A stretch of 18,757 bases of DNA from positions 1 to 18,757 of the forward strand of contig CALDMH010000024.1 of assembly GCA_937915565.1 (NCBI GenBank), written 5' to 3'. Below the pieces are notes generated by a model. That model searched no databases, was not told the DNA's origin, and saw nothing but the letters and a program-made list of their open reading frames with translations. Every line of letters starts with the position of its first letter. The first letter of the stretch is position 1. Of the stretch, positions 1 to 7,485 are shown piece after piece. Origin of the DNA: an uncultured Clostridia bacterium (GTDB taxonomy: Bacteria; Bacillota; Clostridia; Christensenellales; Borkfalkiaceae). Both the position numbers and the translations under genes were made by a program.

Positions 1-31
1 TTTGAAATGCGCTCAAAAAAAGAGGTACGAT

Positions 32-715
32 ATGAAAAAACTGTTGTCTGTTCTTTTTTGCATAGTTTTTGTCTTTGCGGGCTTATGTTCTTGCTCGGCG
101 GACGGAATTTATACCACCGAGGACAAATATTTCACTTTCACCGAATGTGAGGGCGGTTATAAAATCGCTGCGAACGTCACCGAGGATTATCCCAAAACGA
201 TACGTCTTCCCGAGGAGCATAACGGCGCGAAGGTCGTCGCCATAGAATACGGCGGTTTTAAAAATTGCGTCGACCTTGAAAAGGTAATTATTCCCGAAAG
301 CATAACCAAAATCGGCGGCGACGCTTTCAGCGGACTTGCAAAACTTCACAACGTTAACTTTGTCGATAACGAAGCTACGGAAACTGTGGACGTCGATTTC
401 GGCGCGTTTTCCGATTGTATCGCTCTCACCGAGATAAATTTCGGCAAAAAGGTTAAAAACGTCGGGGCTTATGCGTTTAAAAACACGAGAATTCTCCGCG
501 CCGAGTTCACTTTGGTCGAATCTATTGGCGATTATGCGTTTAAAGATTGCTCTTCGCTTTCTTACGTTTATATTCCTGCTACTTTGAAAGCCGAAAATAT
601 CGGCGAACTTGCACCTTTTTACGGTTGCGATAAGGATATAGATTTCGTTATCGACGAAAAGGCAAAGGAAAACGGAGTTACTCTTCAACTTCTCGTTGCA
701 GGGCCGATAAAATAA
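32..715 (+). CDS. BspA-like leucine-rich-repeat lipoprotein
   Basis: A predicted surface lipoprotein of 227 residues. The N-terminus is a lipoprotein signal: two lysines, a hydrophobic core, then L-C-S-C with the lipidated cysteine at residue 21. The rest shows the spaced pattern of BspA/LRR_5 repeats (phrases such as GAFSDCIALTEI, YAFKNT and YAFKDCSSLSYVYIP), a fold used by gut Bacillota and Bacteroidota for surface interactions. No enzymatic motif is visible and the ligand is unknown. The ATG at 32 is chosen over an in-frame TTG at position 2 because AGAGG sits 6 bases upstream of it and the signal peptide starts there. The promoter lies outside the window. A strong hairpin terminator follows at 805-833. 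Confidence 0.8.
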   Translation: MKKLLSVLFCIVFVFAGLCSCSADGIYTTEDKYFTFTECEGGYKIAANVTEDYPKTIRLPEEHNGAKVVAIEYGGFKNCVDLEKVIIPESITKIGGDAFSGLAKLHNVNFVDNEATETVDVDFGAFSDCIALTEINFGKKVKNVGAYAFKNTRILRAEFTLVESIGDYAFKDCSSLSYVYIPATLKAENIGELAPFYGCDKDIDFVIDEKAKENGVTLQLLVAGPIK

Positions 716-804
716 TTCGGGAGCAATAAATTATTCAGGAGTAACGTAATAATTGCGGTTAAGTAACGGAAATTTTATTGCGGAAATTAAATAGTCAAGC
801 AGGC

Positions 805-833
805 AAAATGCCGCGTTCGCGCGGCATTTTTTT
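805..833 (+). terminator. Rho-independent terminator or attenuator ahead of the HD gene
   Basis: A perfect 11-bp stem (805-815 with 820-830) closed by a TTCG tetraloop, with seven T residues at 827-833. It is about 90 bases after the lipoprotein stop and only 29 bases before the next start codon, which leaves no room for a promoter between the hairpin and that gene. Confidence 0.8.
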
Positions 834-862
834 ATCACGGAGGAGAATTACGGAGGAGAAAT

Positions 863-1444
863 ATGGATTACGATTTTTTTGCGTATTTATCGAGAATGAA
901 ATATATCAAACGCTGGGCGCTTATGCACTCCACAACGGAGGAAAACATAATGGAGCACAGCTTGCAGGTTGCCGAAATCGCACACGCCATCGCGCTCGTA
1001 AAGAACAAAATGTACGGCGGCAGCGTTGACGAATATAAGGTTATGTGTCTTGCCGTTTATCACGAGGCAAGCGAAGTTATAACCGGCGACCTTCCAACGC
1101 CCATAAAGTATTTCAATTCGCAGATAAATTCGGCTTATAAGGATTTGGAGGCTCTCGCTTCCGAAAAGTTAATCAACAAGCTTCCGGAAGAATTAAAGCC
1201 GTATTACAGGGATTTTATTCTTGCCGACAAGAATTGCGAGGAGCATAAAATTATGAAGGCCGCCGACAGAATTGCCGCATATATCAAGTGCGTGGACGAG
1301 GTCAAAAGCGGGAATAAGGAGTTTTTAAAAGCAAAAGAGAGCATCGGAAAGGATATAAGAGCGATAGACGACGAAGCGGTTAAATATTTCGTCGATAATA
1401 TTCTTCCGAGTTTTGAAAAAACTTTGGACGAACTCGAACTTTAA
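863..1444 (+). CDS. yfbR: YfbR-family HD-domain 5'-(deoxy)nucleotidase
   Basis: A 193-residue cytoplasmic phosphohydrolase, near the length of E. coli YfbR, which dephosphorylates deoxyribonucleoside 5'-monophosphates in nucleotide salvage. It aligns with YfbR along its whole length: FFAYLSR near the start, W18, EHSLQVA at 31-37, ITGDLPTPIKYFNSQI at 73-88, and KAADRIAAYIKC at 132-143. Metal ligands expected from YfbR are H32, H67, the residue after H67, and D135. That third ligand is Glu68 (codon GAG), not the Asp that names the HD family. The ATG at 863 follows two ribosome binding sites in tandem (GGAGGAG at 839-845 and 852-858), the second well spaced. The protein ends at a strong terminator and converges with the lipoprotein gene at 1589-4399. 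Confidence 0.88.
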   Translation: MDYDFFAYLSRMKYIKRWALMHSTTEENIMEHSLQVAEIAHAIALVKNKMYGGSVDEYKVMCLAVYHEASEVITGDLPTPIKYFNSQINSAYKDLEALASEKLINKLPEELKPYYRDFILADKNCEEHKIMKAADRIAAYIKCVDEVKSGNKEFLKAKESIGKDIRAIDDEAVKYFVDNILPSFEKTLDELEL

Positions 1445-1482
1445 TTTTTTTATTAACGACGATATATATAGATTATTTTAAT

Positions 1483-1524
1483 AAGCCGCCCGCTCGCTGT
1501 TTAACAGCGAGCGGGCGGCTTTTA
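1483..1524 (+). terminator. Terminator of the yfbR-like gene
   Basis: A 19-bp GC-rich inverted repeat (1483-1501 with 1503-1521) around a short TTTAA centre, followed by TTT. It lies 39 bases after the stop codon at 1442-1444. Confidence 0.8.
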
Positions 1525-1525
1525 T

Positions 1526-1561
1526 AAAAATGTCGGGAACGAATTTAATTCGTTCCCGACA
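1526..1561 (-). terminator. Terminator of the 936-residue lipoprotein gene
   Basis: A perfect 15-bp inverted repeat (1531-1545 with 1547-1561). On the minus strand it is followed by TTTTT (1530-1526). It is about 28 bases past the stop of the minus-strand gene, so each of the two convergent genes has its own terminator here. Confidence 0.8.
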
Positions 1562-1588
1562 AAATCAACTTATTGAACAATTAGTCTT

Positions 1589-4399
1589 TTAGTCTTTGTT
1601 TTCGGTATCGTCACCGTAATTATAAGCCTCGTCGGTATCTTCGGGAGCTTCAACGTTGTTCTTGTTTGCGCTCTTTCCGTTTCCGGCATATCTCTTCGAT
1701 TTGTCGTAACCTTTCGTGTAATAGCCTTCTCTCTTGGATTTTTTGTTCTTCTTGTTCTTCGTAGACATACGGATTATAACCGCAACGAGGGCAGCGATAA
1801 GAACAACCGCTATTATTATCGAAATAATTTGAAGCCAAGCGTAACTCGAAGTATCGGTAGAAGTCGAAGTGCTTTCGGAGGTCGAAGTGCTTTCGGAAGA
1901 ATCCTCGTCCTCGTCGATAACGTAATCAACGCTTTCCTTCGTGTCGAAACGATAGAGGAGAACGACCTTGGTGCTTTCGTCGTTTCCGCTGTTTTTAAGG
2001 TATCCGTAAGCAACGACGACGTCGGTGGTTTCGGTTATCTTGTCGGAGTTGGTTTCCTCGTCCTTAACGGCGTTCACGTCGCTTTCGGCATCGGCTTCGT
2101 TGGTGAAGTGTTTAACCGTTTTAACGTGAGAAGCAACTTCTTCAAAAGTGTAGTATTTAGCGTTGAACGCTTTGGAGAGTGAATCGTAATCGTTAGCGGC
2201 AGTGTAAGTCGCACCCTTGTTGGCTTCGCCGATAAGCATCGAGCCTTCGCCTTCAAAACCGAATTGAAGTTCGTAATCTTTCGCGTTGTCGCCCGTTCTT
2301 ACGATGAACGTAACGGTTGTGTAGCCGTCGCCGCCCTTCTTGCTTTCGGGAGTAACGACGGTTTCCATCGTGTAATCGACGTTACCTTCGGTAAGCTTGC
2401 CGACCATTCCGTGTTTTTCGATTTCGTCGAGGTTATAATCGAAAAGTCTGACGAAAGCCTTACCTTTGAGAACGCGGAGCTTAACGCTGAAACTATAAAC
2501 GCTGTTAGCCGGAACGTTGACGGGGAGATTGTTGGAGGTCATACGAATGAAGTAACCCGTCTTGGAGTAAAGCGCGATGACCTGAACCTCTTCGTTCCCG
2601 TCTACGTAATAAGCCTTGTAATCCTTTTTAAGGTCGTCAAGAGCTTTGTCTAATTCTGCGTTGTAATGATACGCGCTGTTTACGAGAATCGCTTTGTTGT
2701 CCGCTTTGTTTTCGTCGCTGACTTCAACGCCCGCTTTGAACGCGCCGCCGGTGATTTGGTTAATGCCTACTTCGTAACCTCTGTAACGGCCGTTCTCCTT
2801 ATTCTCGGGGTTGGGGTCGTACATAGCTTCGTTGGTGTTAATCTTGTAGGAATCGTCGGTTTCGTTGTCGGTATCGTCGTCTTCGGAGGGGTTCGCAAGA
2901 TAATCGCCGAGAAGCGTAACCTTAGTACCGTTGTTGGAAGTGTCCGCAGCGTCGAATTCGGCTTCGGTGAGAGTTACGATTTCAAAATCCTTGAATACGG
3001 CTTTGCCAATCGGGAAGTCCGTATTCGTGGACGACTTGCTCGTCGGGCCGAAAGTTATTTTAAGTTTGTAAGTCAAAGCCTCTTCGCCGTTGGCTCTGTT
3101 GGTGGTGAGATAAATCGCGTATCTCACGTCCTTGCCGTCGGTAGAGAAACTGTCGAATCCGCCGTTTTCCTTGCCGTTGTCCATAACCTTAACGGAAGCG
3201 TTCTTGGAATAGCTCTTCGCGTCAACGTTGGCGATGAAGGAAATCATTATTCCTTTATAGTCCGCCGTCGAATCCTTGTCTTCGTTCACGTATTTTTTAA
3301 GGTCGAAAGATTTGGTCAGGAAAGTGTAGGAAGAACCGTACGTTCTGTCGGTGTTCGAGAAGTCTATGGTAAGAGCTCCGTCCTTGGGAGCGTCAACCGT
3401 GAAACCTTCGCTGTCTTCTTCCTCGGAATGGTTAAGGTTATAATTGTTGAAACGTCCCTCGCCCTTGTTTTCGCCGACTTCGAGAACGTCTTCGGTCAAA
3501 GCAGCTTTCGAAAAATCCACTTTAACGCTCGAAACGTCGTTTTTAGCGGTGTTTACGGTGAAGGAAGCACCGGTAGCGTTTTCACCCTCGTAAAGTTTGA
3601 GAACTTCGCCGTCAGCGGCTTCGTATTCGCCGTTTTTGAGTTCTTTCATTTCAACGTCGTCGAAATAAGCCGTACCGGAGCAACCGCGGAGCTTATTGTC
3701 GCTGTTGCTGTGGCCGAAGCCTAAAACTACCTGATATTTGGTTGCGGCGATATTGCTCGGACGAAGGTAAACGGAATACATCTTCCATTCGCCCTTGGTG
3801 TCGATGTTGTCGATAACGGTGGAGTCGATAGTCTTGCCAACGGTATTTCTGATTTCGATATACGCGCCGGTGTCCAAAGCGTCGTTTTCGTCAACGAATT
3901 TACCCGCGACGTTATCGGTGCGGACGTAAACCGTGAGAAGATAATCCTTGCCGTACTCTGCGGTAACGGTAGTGGAAGATACGACGTATTGCGCAGCGCC
4001 TTCGTCGGAGGAGTTGACGTCGTTCGCAAGCATAAGAACTTTCGTGTGGTCGTCCCCTTCGCCGCGGTGAACGTCTTTATAGTCGTCGATAGTCGTATCG
4101 ATAATGCCGGAAGTTTTCGTAGTGCCGTAAGAAGTTCTCGTCCACTTAACCGTCGAAGAAACCGTGTAAGGATAAGAGGTTGTGGATTCGGGAACGTAAA
4201 GCTCGAAATTTCCGTTCGCAATAATCTGGTCGTCCTTAACTTCGTCTTTAACGGATTCGCTTTCGGATTCCGATTCGGAAGTCGATTCGCTCGAAGAGTT
4301 GCCGCAGGAAGTAGCGAAACAGAAAACGAGCGAGAGAACGAGCGCCGTTAAAAGCATAACGAATGCTTTAAAGTTAAACTTGTTCTTGGTTTTGTTCAT
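1589..4399 (-). CDS. Large Ser/Glu-rich surface lipoprotein with C-terminal membrane anchor, unknown function
   Basis: 936 residues. Residues 1-32 are a lipoprotein-type signal ending A-T-S-C (C32), followed by a low-complexity Ser/Glu spacer (about 33-50). The body (about 55-820) is acidic and beta-rich. Stretches such as NGNFELYVP near residue 62 and TAYFDDVEMKEL near 245 resemble galactose-binding-like or carbohydrate-binding jelly rolls, but I cannot assign a family. A Ser/Thr/Asp linker (about 828-851) leads to one membrane helix at about 852-877, then a Lys-rich tail of about 59 residues ending acidic. Having both a lipobox and a C-terminal helix is odd. The ATG at 4397-4399 follows AAAGGTG at good spacing. 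A clear promoter lies about 250 bases upstream. No catalytic motif was seen; a role in polysaccharide binding or cell-wall attachment is a guess. Confidence 0.75.
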   Translation of the reverse strand: MNKTKNKFNFKAFVMLLTALVLSLVFCFATSCGNSSSESTSESESESESVKDEVKDDQIIANGNFELYVPESTTSYPYTVSSTVKWTRTSYGTTKTSGIIDTTIDDYKDVHRGEGDDHTKVLMLANDVNSSDEGAAQYVVSSTTVTAEYGKDYLLTVYVRTDNVAGKFVDENDALDTGAYIEIRNTVGKTIDSTVIDNIDTKGEWKMYSVYLRPSNIAATKYQVVLGFGHSNSDNKLRGCSGTAYFDDVEMKELKNGEYEAADGEVLKLYEGENATGASFTVNTAKNDVSSVKVDFSKAALTEDVLEVGENKGEGRFNNYNLNHSEEEDSEGFTVDAPKDGALTIDFSNTDRTYGSSYTFLTKSFDLKKYVNEDKDSTADYKGIMISFIANVDAKSYSKNASVKVMDNGKENGGFDSFSTDGKDVRYAIYLTTNRANGEEALTYKLKITFGPTSKSSTNTDFPIGKAVFKDFEIVTLTEAEFDAADTSNNGTKVTLLGDYLANPSEDDDTDNETDDSYKINTNEAMYDPNPENKENGRYRGYEVGINQITGGAFKAGVEVSDENKADNKAILVNSAYHYNAELDKALDDLKKDYKAYYVDGNEEVQVIALYSKTGYFIRMTSNNLPVNVPANSVYSFSVKLRVLKGKAFVRLFDYNLDEIEKHGMVGKLTEGNVDYTMETVVTPESKKGGDGYTTVTFIVRTGDNAKDYELQFGFEGEGSMLIGEANKGATYTAANDYDSLSKAFNAKYYTFEEVASHVKTVKHFTNEADAESDVNAVKDEETNSDKITETTDVVVAYGYLKNSGNDESTKVVLLYRFDTKESVDYVIDEDEDSSESTSTSESTSTSTDTSSYAWLQIISIIIAVVLIAALVAVIIRMSTKNKKNKKSKREGYYTKGYDKSKRYAGNGKSANKNNVEAPEDTDEAYNYGDDTENKD

Positions 4400-4645
4400 A
4401 AGTCACCTTTTTGAAGTTATTAGTCCGTCCGCCGCCGCGCGCCCTTTGCAAAACCGACGTTTCCCCCTCCGCGATTACTTCCTTTTACGCGTCGGATTAC
4501 GTTTCCGTTAAGCTTTGAACGCGTTCTTGCGAACGCACCGTCATATTGGGGTTAATCTCGTCGAAACCGAACGCAGCGGGCCGTTCCTTTGCGGAACGCT
4601 CACCACGCGAAAAACGGTGACGAAACGAATCCCTATACTCTATAC
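4400..4645 (-). other. Long hairpin-rich 5' leader of the 936-residue lipoprotein gene
   Basis: Part of the gene-free stretch 4400-4829. Counting from the promoter at 4652-4680, the transcript would have an untranslated leader of about 245 nt. It holds several short hairpins, for example CGTTCC/GGAACG around 4582-4598 and GCGTTC/GAACGC around 4521-4536, and a possible long-range pairing of CCGACG (about 4490-4495) with CGTCGG (about 4454-4459). It matches no riboswitch class I could recognise from the sequence. No open reading frame is convincing in it. Confidence 0.4.
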
Positions 4646-4651
4646 TTGAAC

Positions 4652-4680
4652 ATTATACAATATTTAACTGAAAATTGCAA
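4652..4680 (-). promoter_or_regulatory. Sigma-A promoter of the 936-residue lipoprotein gene
   Basis: On the minus strand: TTGCAA (4680-4675), exactly 17 bases, then a perfect TATAAT (4657-4652). Start of transcription expected near 4645. Confidence 0.75.
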
Positions 4681-4746
4681 TAATTCTACGGCGATAATAT
4701 AAATTTTTTAAAATTTATCTTTAAAATTTTTCCGTTCGGGCAATAA

Positions 4747-4774
4747 TATAATTCGGCAACTCGTTTTTGCCGAA
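4747..4774 (+). promoter_or_regulatory. Possible -10 box and adjacent 8-bp hairpin ahead of the TauE/SafE pair
   Basis: A perfect TATAAT at 4747-4752 on the plus strand, with no good -35 box 16-18 bases upstream. It overlaps by one base an 8-bp inverted repeat, TTCGGCAA (4752-4759) with TTGCCGAA (4767-4774). The hairpin could be a leader structure or an operator. This is the only promoter-like signal I see for the plus-strand pair in 4681-4829. Confidence 0.35.
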
Positions 4775-4829
4775 AAAGGGTTAGCCGAGTGAAGTTAAAT
4801 TTCAGTCGGTTAGCGTATGCGGAGGAAAA

Positions 4830-5198
4830 ATGACGGACGAAGTAAAAAATAAATTGTATCTCATAATAACCGGCGTCGTAACGGGCGCGGCAAACGGTTT
4901 TTTCGGTGGCGGAGGAGGAATGATAGTCGTTCCGCTTCTCACGTTTTTGCTCAAAATGAAAGCGAAAAAAGCTCACGCAACGGCAATCGCGATAATATTG
5001 CCCGTTTCGGTGATAAGCGCAATCGTGTATTTTATCCACGGTAATTTCGATTTTGCAAACGGAATACCCTCGGGTGCGGGCGTGGTTCTCGGCGGAGCGG
5101 CGGGCGCGTGGCTGCTGGGGAAACTTTCGGCGAAATGGATAACGCGGATATTTGCAATCGTAATGCTTGCCGCAGGTGTAAAATTACTGTTTTTTTGA
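4830..5198 (+). CDS. Half-size TauE/SafE-family membrane protein, first of a pair
   Basis: 122 residues, almost wholly hydrophobic, with about four membrane helices. It carries the glycine-rich TauE/SafE (DUF81) signature near the start (GAANGFFGGGGGMIVVP, about 18-34) and again GAGVVLGGAAGAWLLGKLS in the second half. Full-length family members have about 250 residues and eight helices built from two such halves and are proposed exporters or importers of sulfur-containing or other organic anions. This protein is one half; the next gene supplies the other. A strong GGAGG (4821-4825) precedes the ATG. Substrate cannot be inferred. Confidence 0.82.
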   Translation: MTDEVKNKLYLIITGVVTGAANGFFGGGGGMIVVPLLTFLLKMKAKKAHATAIAIILPVSVISAIVYFIHGNFDFANGIPSGAGVVLGGAAGAWLLGKLSAKWITRIFAIVMLAAGVKLLFF

Positions 5199-5237
5199 TA
5201 TAAAATCGTTGTTGTAAAAACGTTGTTTTTTTGATAT
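5188..5237 (+). repeat. 14-bp direct repeat joining the two TauE/SafE halves
   Basis: The same 14 bases (TG, seven T, GATAT) occur at 5188-5201 and 5224-5237. Copy 1 contains the stop codon of the first half gene; copy 2 runs into the ATG (5236) of the second. No clear Shine-Dalgarno sequence precedes 5236. Confidence 0.75.
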
Positions 5238-5628
5238 GGTGAAGATAATCTTATTGGTGATTTCGGGAATAGCGGCGGGCGTGCTCGGCGGAATGGGTAT
5301 GGGCGGAGGAACGATTCTGATTCCTATCCTGACCATTTTTTTCGATATAGAGCAAAAGCAGGCGCAGGCGATAAATCTCGTTGCTTTCATACCTATGGCG
5401 ATAGTTTCGCTATTCGTTCATATAAAAAATAAAAGAGTCGAAAAGGACGGAATTTTATGGATAATCGTTCCCGCGGCGGCGTTGTCGCTCGGCGGAAGTT
5501 TCGTGGCGCAACTCACCGACGGAGAAGTTCTTAAAAGGATTTTCGGCGGTTTTTTGCTTATTCTTTCCGTCGCGCAGTTTTTCTCGGAGGAGATAAACGA
5601 CAAGATTTCAGGGCTTATCGAACGCTAA
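5236..5628 (+). CDS. Half-size TauE/SafE-family membrane protein, second of a pair
   Basis: 130 residues with about four membrane helices and the same family signature near the N-terminus (GIAAGVLGGMGMGGGTILIP, about 11-30), followed by the conserved QAQAINLVAFIP-type segment. It starts 38 bases after the stop of the first half and in a different frame; a stop at 5215-5217 in its own frame shows the two are not one gene broken by a single nearby frameshift. The pair probably assembles as a heterodimer equal to one full transporter (inference from family architecture). The ATG at 5236 lacks a good ribosome binding site, so translation may be coupled to the first gene. The C-terminus is polar. 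Confidence 0.8.
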   Translation: MVKIILLVISGIAAGVLGGMGMGGGTILIPILTIFFDIEQKQAQAINLVAFIPMAIVSLFVHIKNKRVEKDGILWIIVPAAALSLGGSFVAQLTDGEVLKRIFGGFLLILSVAQFFSEEINDKISGLIER

Positions 5629-5660
5629 AAGCCTAATATATAGGTTTCGGGGCTTACAAG

Positions 5661-5689
5661 TTGCACAATATATGGGGAAAATTGCACAA
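5661..5689. promoter_or_regulatory. Two TTGCACAA sites 21 bp apart upstream of ppx
   Basis: TTGCACAA occurs at 5661-5668 and 5682-5689, with similar flanks (TTGCACAATAT and TTGCACAAATAT). The 21-bp period is two helical turns, so both copies face the same side of the DNA, as protein-binding direct repeats often do. Promoter elements between here and the ppx start are ambiguous (AT-rich 5728-5740). Confidence 0.35.
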
Positions 5690-5842
5690 ATATGACAAAA
5701 ACCCCTTTTCAAATTTGTAAACCTGTGTTAATATATAACAGTAAAAATAAAATATATGTTCGTTTTTTCTTGGGTTTTCTCGGGCGGCGGTTGCGCCGGC
5801 TAAAACGACGTATTCAATCGAAATAAATTTGGAGTTACAAAA

Positions 5843-7357
5843 TTGGAAAAAATCGGTATTATCGACTTGGGGTCTAACACTGCAAGGCTTGTTATAGTTG
5901 AAATGCTCGGCGACGGGCATTTTATCGTTGTGGACCAGCTCAAAGAGAGCGTAAGGCTCGGCAAAGATATGGAAAGAGACGGCTTTTTAAAGCCGCAAAG
6001 AATTGCGGAAACGTTGAAAACTCTTAAAATGTTCCGTAAACTTTGCGACGCTTACGGCATAGAGAAAATAATCGCCGTTGCAACGGCGGCCGTGAGAAGA
6101 GCCAAAAATCAGCGCAGTTTCCTCGACGAGGTTGCAACGACCTGTGGAATAAAACTCCGCGTTTTGTCTGCCGACGAAGAAGCCACTTACGTTTATAAAG
6201 GCGTTATCAACACGATGGATATTCCCAAAGGGTTGATTCTCGAAATAGGCGGCGGTTCAACGAAAATCGTGCATTATAACAGGAAAAATCTCCTTCACTT
6301 TGAAACCTTGCCGTTCGGCGCGGTGACGCTTACGGAACTTTTCCAGAACGACGGAATTTCGCCTGCGGAGCAAGCGAAGAAAATCGAAGAATTTTTCACC
6401 GAACAACTTAAAAAGATAGATTGGCTCAAAGAAATCGACGCGGAAACGCAGATGATAGGCGTGGGCGGCTCGTTCAGAAGCCTTTGCAAATTGAGCAAAA
6501 TGATGAAGAAGAGCCCGCTCAATACGGTACATAATTATCGTATAGAGGTGGAGGAATTCAACAGCCTTTACGATATGCTCAAAGTTCTCGACCTCGACAA
6601 AAAGAAGAGAATCAAAGGTATTTCGTCCTCTCGTGCGGACATTTTGCCGAGCGCGCTTGCCGCGATAAGCAGTTTCGTCAAATATATGGACTATAAGCAA
6701 ATCGTAATTTCGGGTTGCGGACTCAGGGAAGGCATAATGTTCAATTACGCTATGCCGATAACCATCGAGAAGCCCATAAGCGACGTTTTGAGTTATAGTT
6801 TGCAAACCCTCGTAAGGTTTTATAACTGCAATCAGAAGCACGTCGAGCACGTCGTCAATTTGTCGGTTCAGCTCTTTAAACAGCTTCGCGTACTTCACAA
6901 ATTCCCGAGGCAATATCTCAAAATACTGAAAGTCGTGGCGATGCTTCACGATTCCGGCGCGTCTATAAAATATTATAACTACGAAAAGCACACGGCTTAT
7001 ATCATTCTCAACGCAAGCATTTACGGGCTTTCTATGAGAGAAATGGTAATGGCCGCACTCGTTGCCGCGGTTCACGCCAACGACGACGTCAATATGAGCG
7101 ATTTCGTTCGTTACAAGGCTTACGTTTCCGAAGAGGACGTGGACGCCGTGAGAAAACTCGGAATAATGTTGAGAATTGCCGAGAGTCTGGACAGAAGTAT
7201 GTCGTCCTGCGTCGTTTCGCTTAACTGCGACGTTTTGGGCGATTCCGTAATAATGAAAACGGAAGTCGAAGGCGACGCCACTCTCGAAATTAAGGACGCG
7301 CTCAACGCTTACTCCGATTTCAGAAGAATTTTCCACAAAAACCTTGAAATTCTTTAA
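5843..7357 (+). CDS. ppx: Exopolyphosphatase / guanosine pentaphosphatase (Ppx/GppA)
   Basis: 504 residues, like E. coli Ppx (513). It releases phosphate from polyphosphate ends or hydrolyses pppGpp; sequence alone does not separate these. The ASKHA-fold N-terminal part shows the two phosphate-binding loops, IIDLGSNTARL (6-16) and LEIGGGSTKIV (133-143), with the expected catalytic acid in LSADEEA (108-114). SSSRADILPSALA (261-273) is the usual family stretch. The C-terminal domain is HD-like: MLHDSGASIKYYN (367-379) and an HANDD motif further on, as in long Ppx proteins. The start is TTG at 5843, preceded by GGAG (5831-5834); no ATG gives a complete first loop. The gene faces ppa across one shared hairpin, placing polyphosphate and pyrophosphate breakdown side by side. 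Confidence 0.9.
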   Translation: MEKIGIIDLGSNTARLVIVEMLGDGHFIVVDQLKESVRLGKDMERDGFLKPQRIAETLKTLKMFRKLCDAYGIEKIIAVATAAVRRAKNQRSFLDEVATTCGIKLRVLSADEEATYVYKGVINTMDIPKGLILEIGGGSTKIVHYNRKNLLHFETLPFGAVTLTELFQNDGISPAEQAKKIEEFFTEQLKKIDWLKEIDAETQMIGVGGSFRSLCKLSKMMKKSPLNTVHNYRIEVEEFNSLYDMLKVLDLDKKKRIKGISSSRADILPSALAAISSFVKYMDYKQIVISGCGLREGIMFNYAMPITIEKPISDVLSYSLQTLVRFYNCNQKHVEHVVNLSVQLFKQLRVLHKFPRQYLKILKVVAMLHDSGASIKYYNYEKHTAYIILNASIYGLSMREMVMAALVAAVHANDDVNMSDFVRYKAYVSEEDVDAVRKLGIMLRIAESLDRSMSSCVVSLNCDVLGDSVIMKTEVEGDATLEIKDALNAYSDFRRIFHKNLEIL

Positions 7358-7407
7358 TCGTGAGGATTTAAAATTTTAATAAAAAGGCGTTTAAACAAAC
7401 CCAAAAT

Positions 7408-7440
7408 GCGCGCCGCGGAAGAATTCCGCGGCGCGCTTTA
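7408..7440. terminator. Shared hairpin between convergent ppx and ppa
   Basis: Perfect 13-bp GC-rich stem (7408-7420 with 7424-7436), loop GAA. The T tract is short on either strand (TTTA on plus, ATTTT on minus), so it probably serves both genes with modest efficiency. Confidence 0.65.
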
Positions 7441-7485
7441 AATTGCAAACGTCGGCCTATAAGTTGATTATCGCCGCAAAAATAG

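Noticed and set aside
2666..3724. Long plus-strand open frame of 352 codons antisense to the large lipoprotein gene
   Set aside because: Composition (Val/Arg/Phe-rich, no domains) is the typical shadow of a TTC/GAA-rich gene on the other strand. The minus-strand gene has a promoter, ribosome binding site, signal peptide and terminator.
4400..4660. Cyclic-di-GMP riboswitch or T-box in the long leader
   Set aside because: A short GCAAAGGGC-like match was noticed, but the rest of the GEMM consensus is absent. No T-box specifier or conserved T-box sequence was found.
4830..5628. One TauE/SafE gene broken by a frameshift
   Set aside because: Each half has its own start, stop and complete four-helix unit; stops in both frames in the 37-base spacer mean more than one change would be needed. 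Half-size pairs are a reasonable natural state.
6257..7336. Minus-strand open frame of 359 codons across ppx, and similar long frames opposite leuS (9470-10657), yitT (11251-12222) and nadE (13624-15075)
   Set aside because: Each lies wholly antisense to a gene with clear conserved motifs and has no recognisable domain or start signals.
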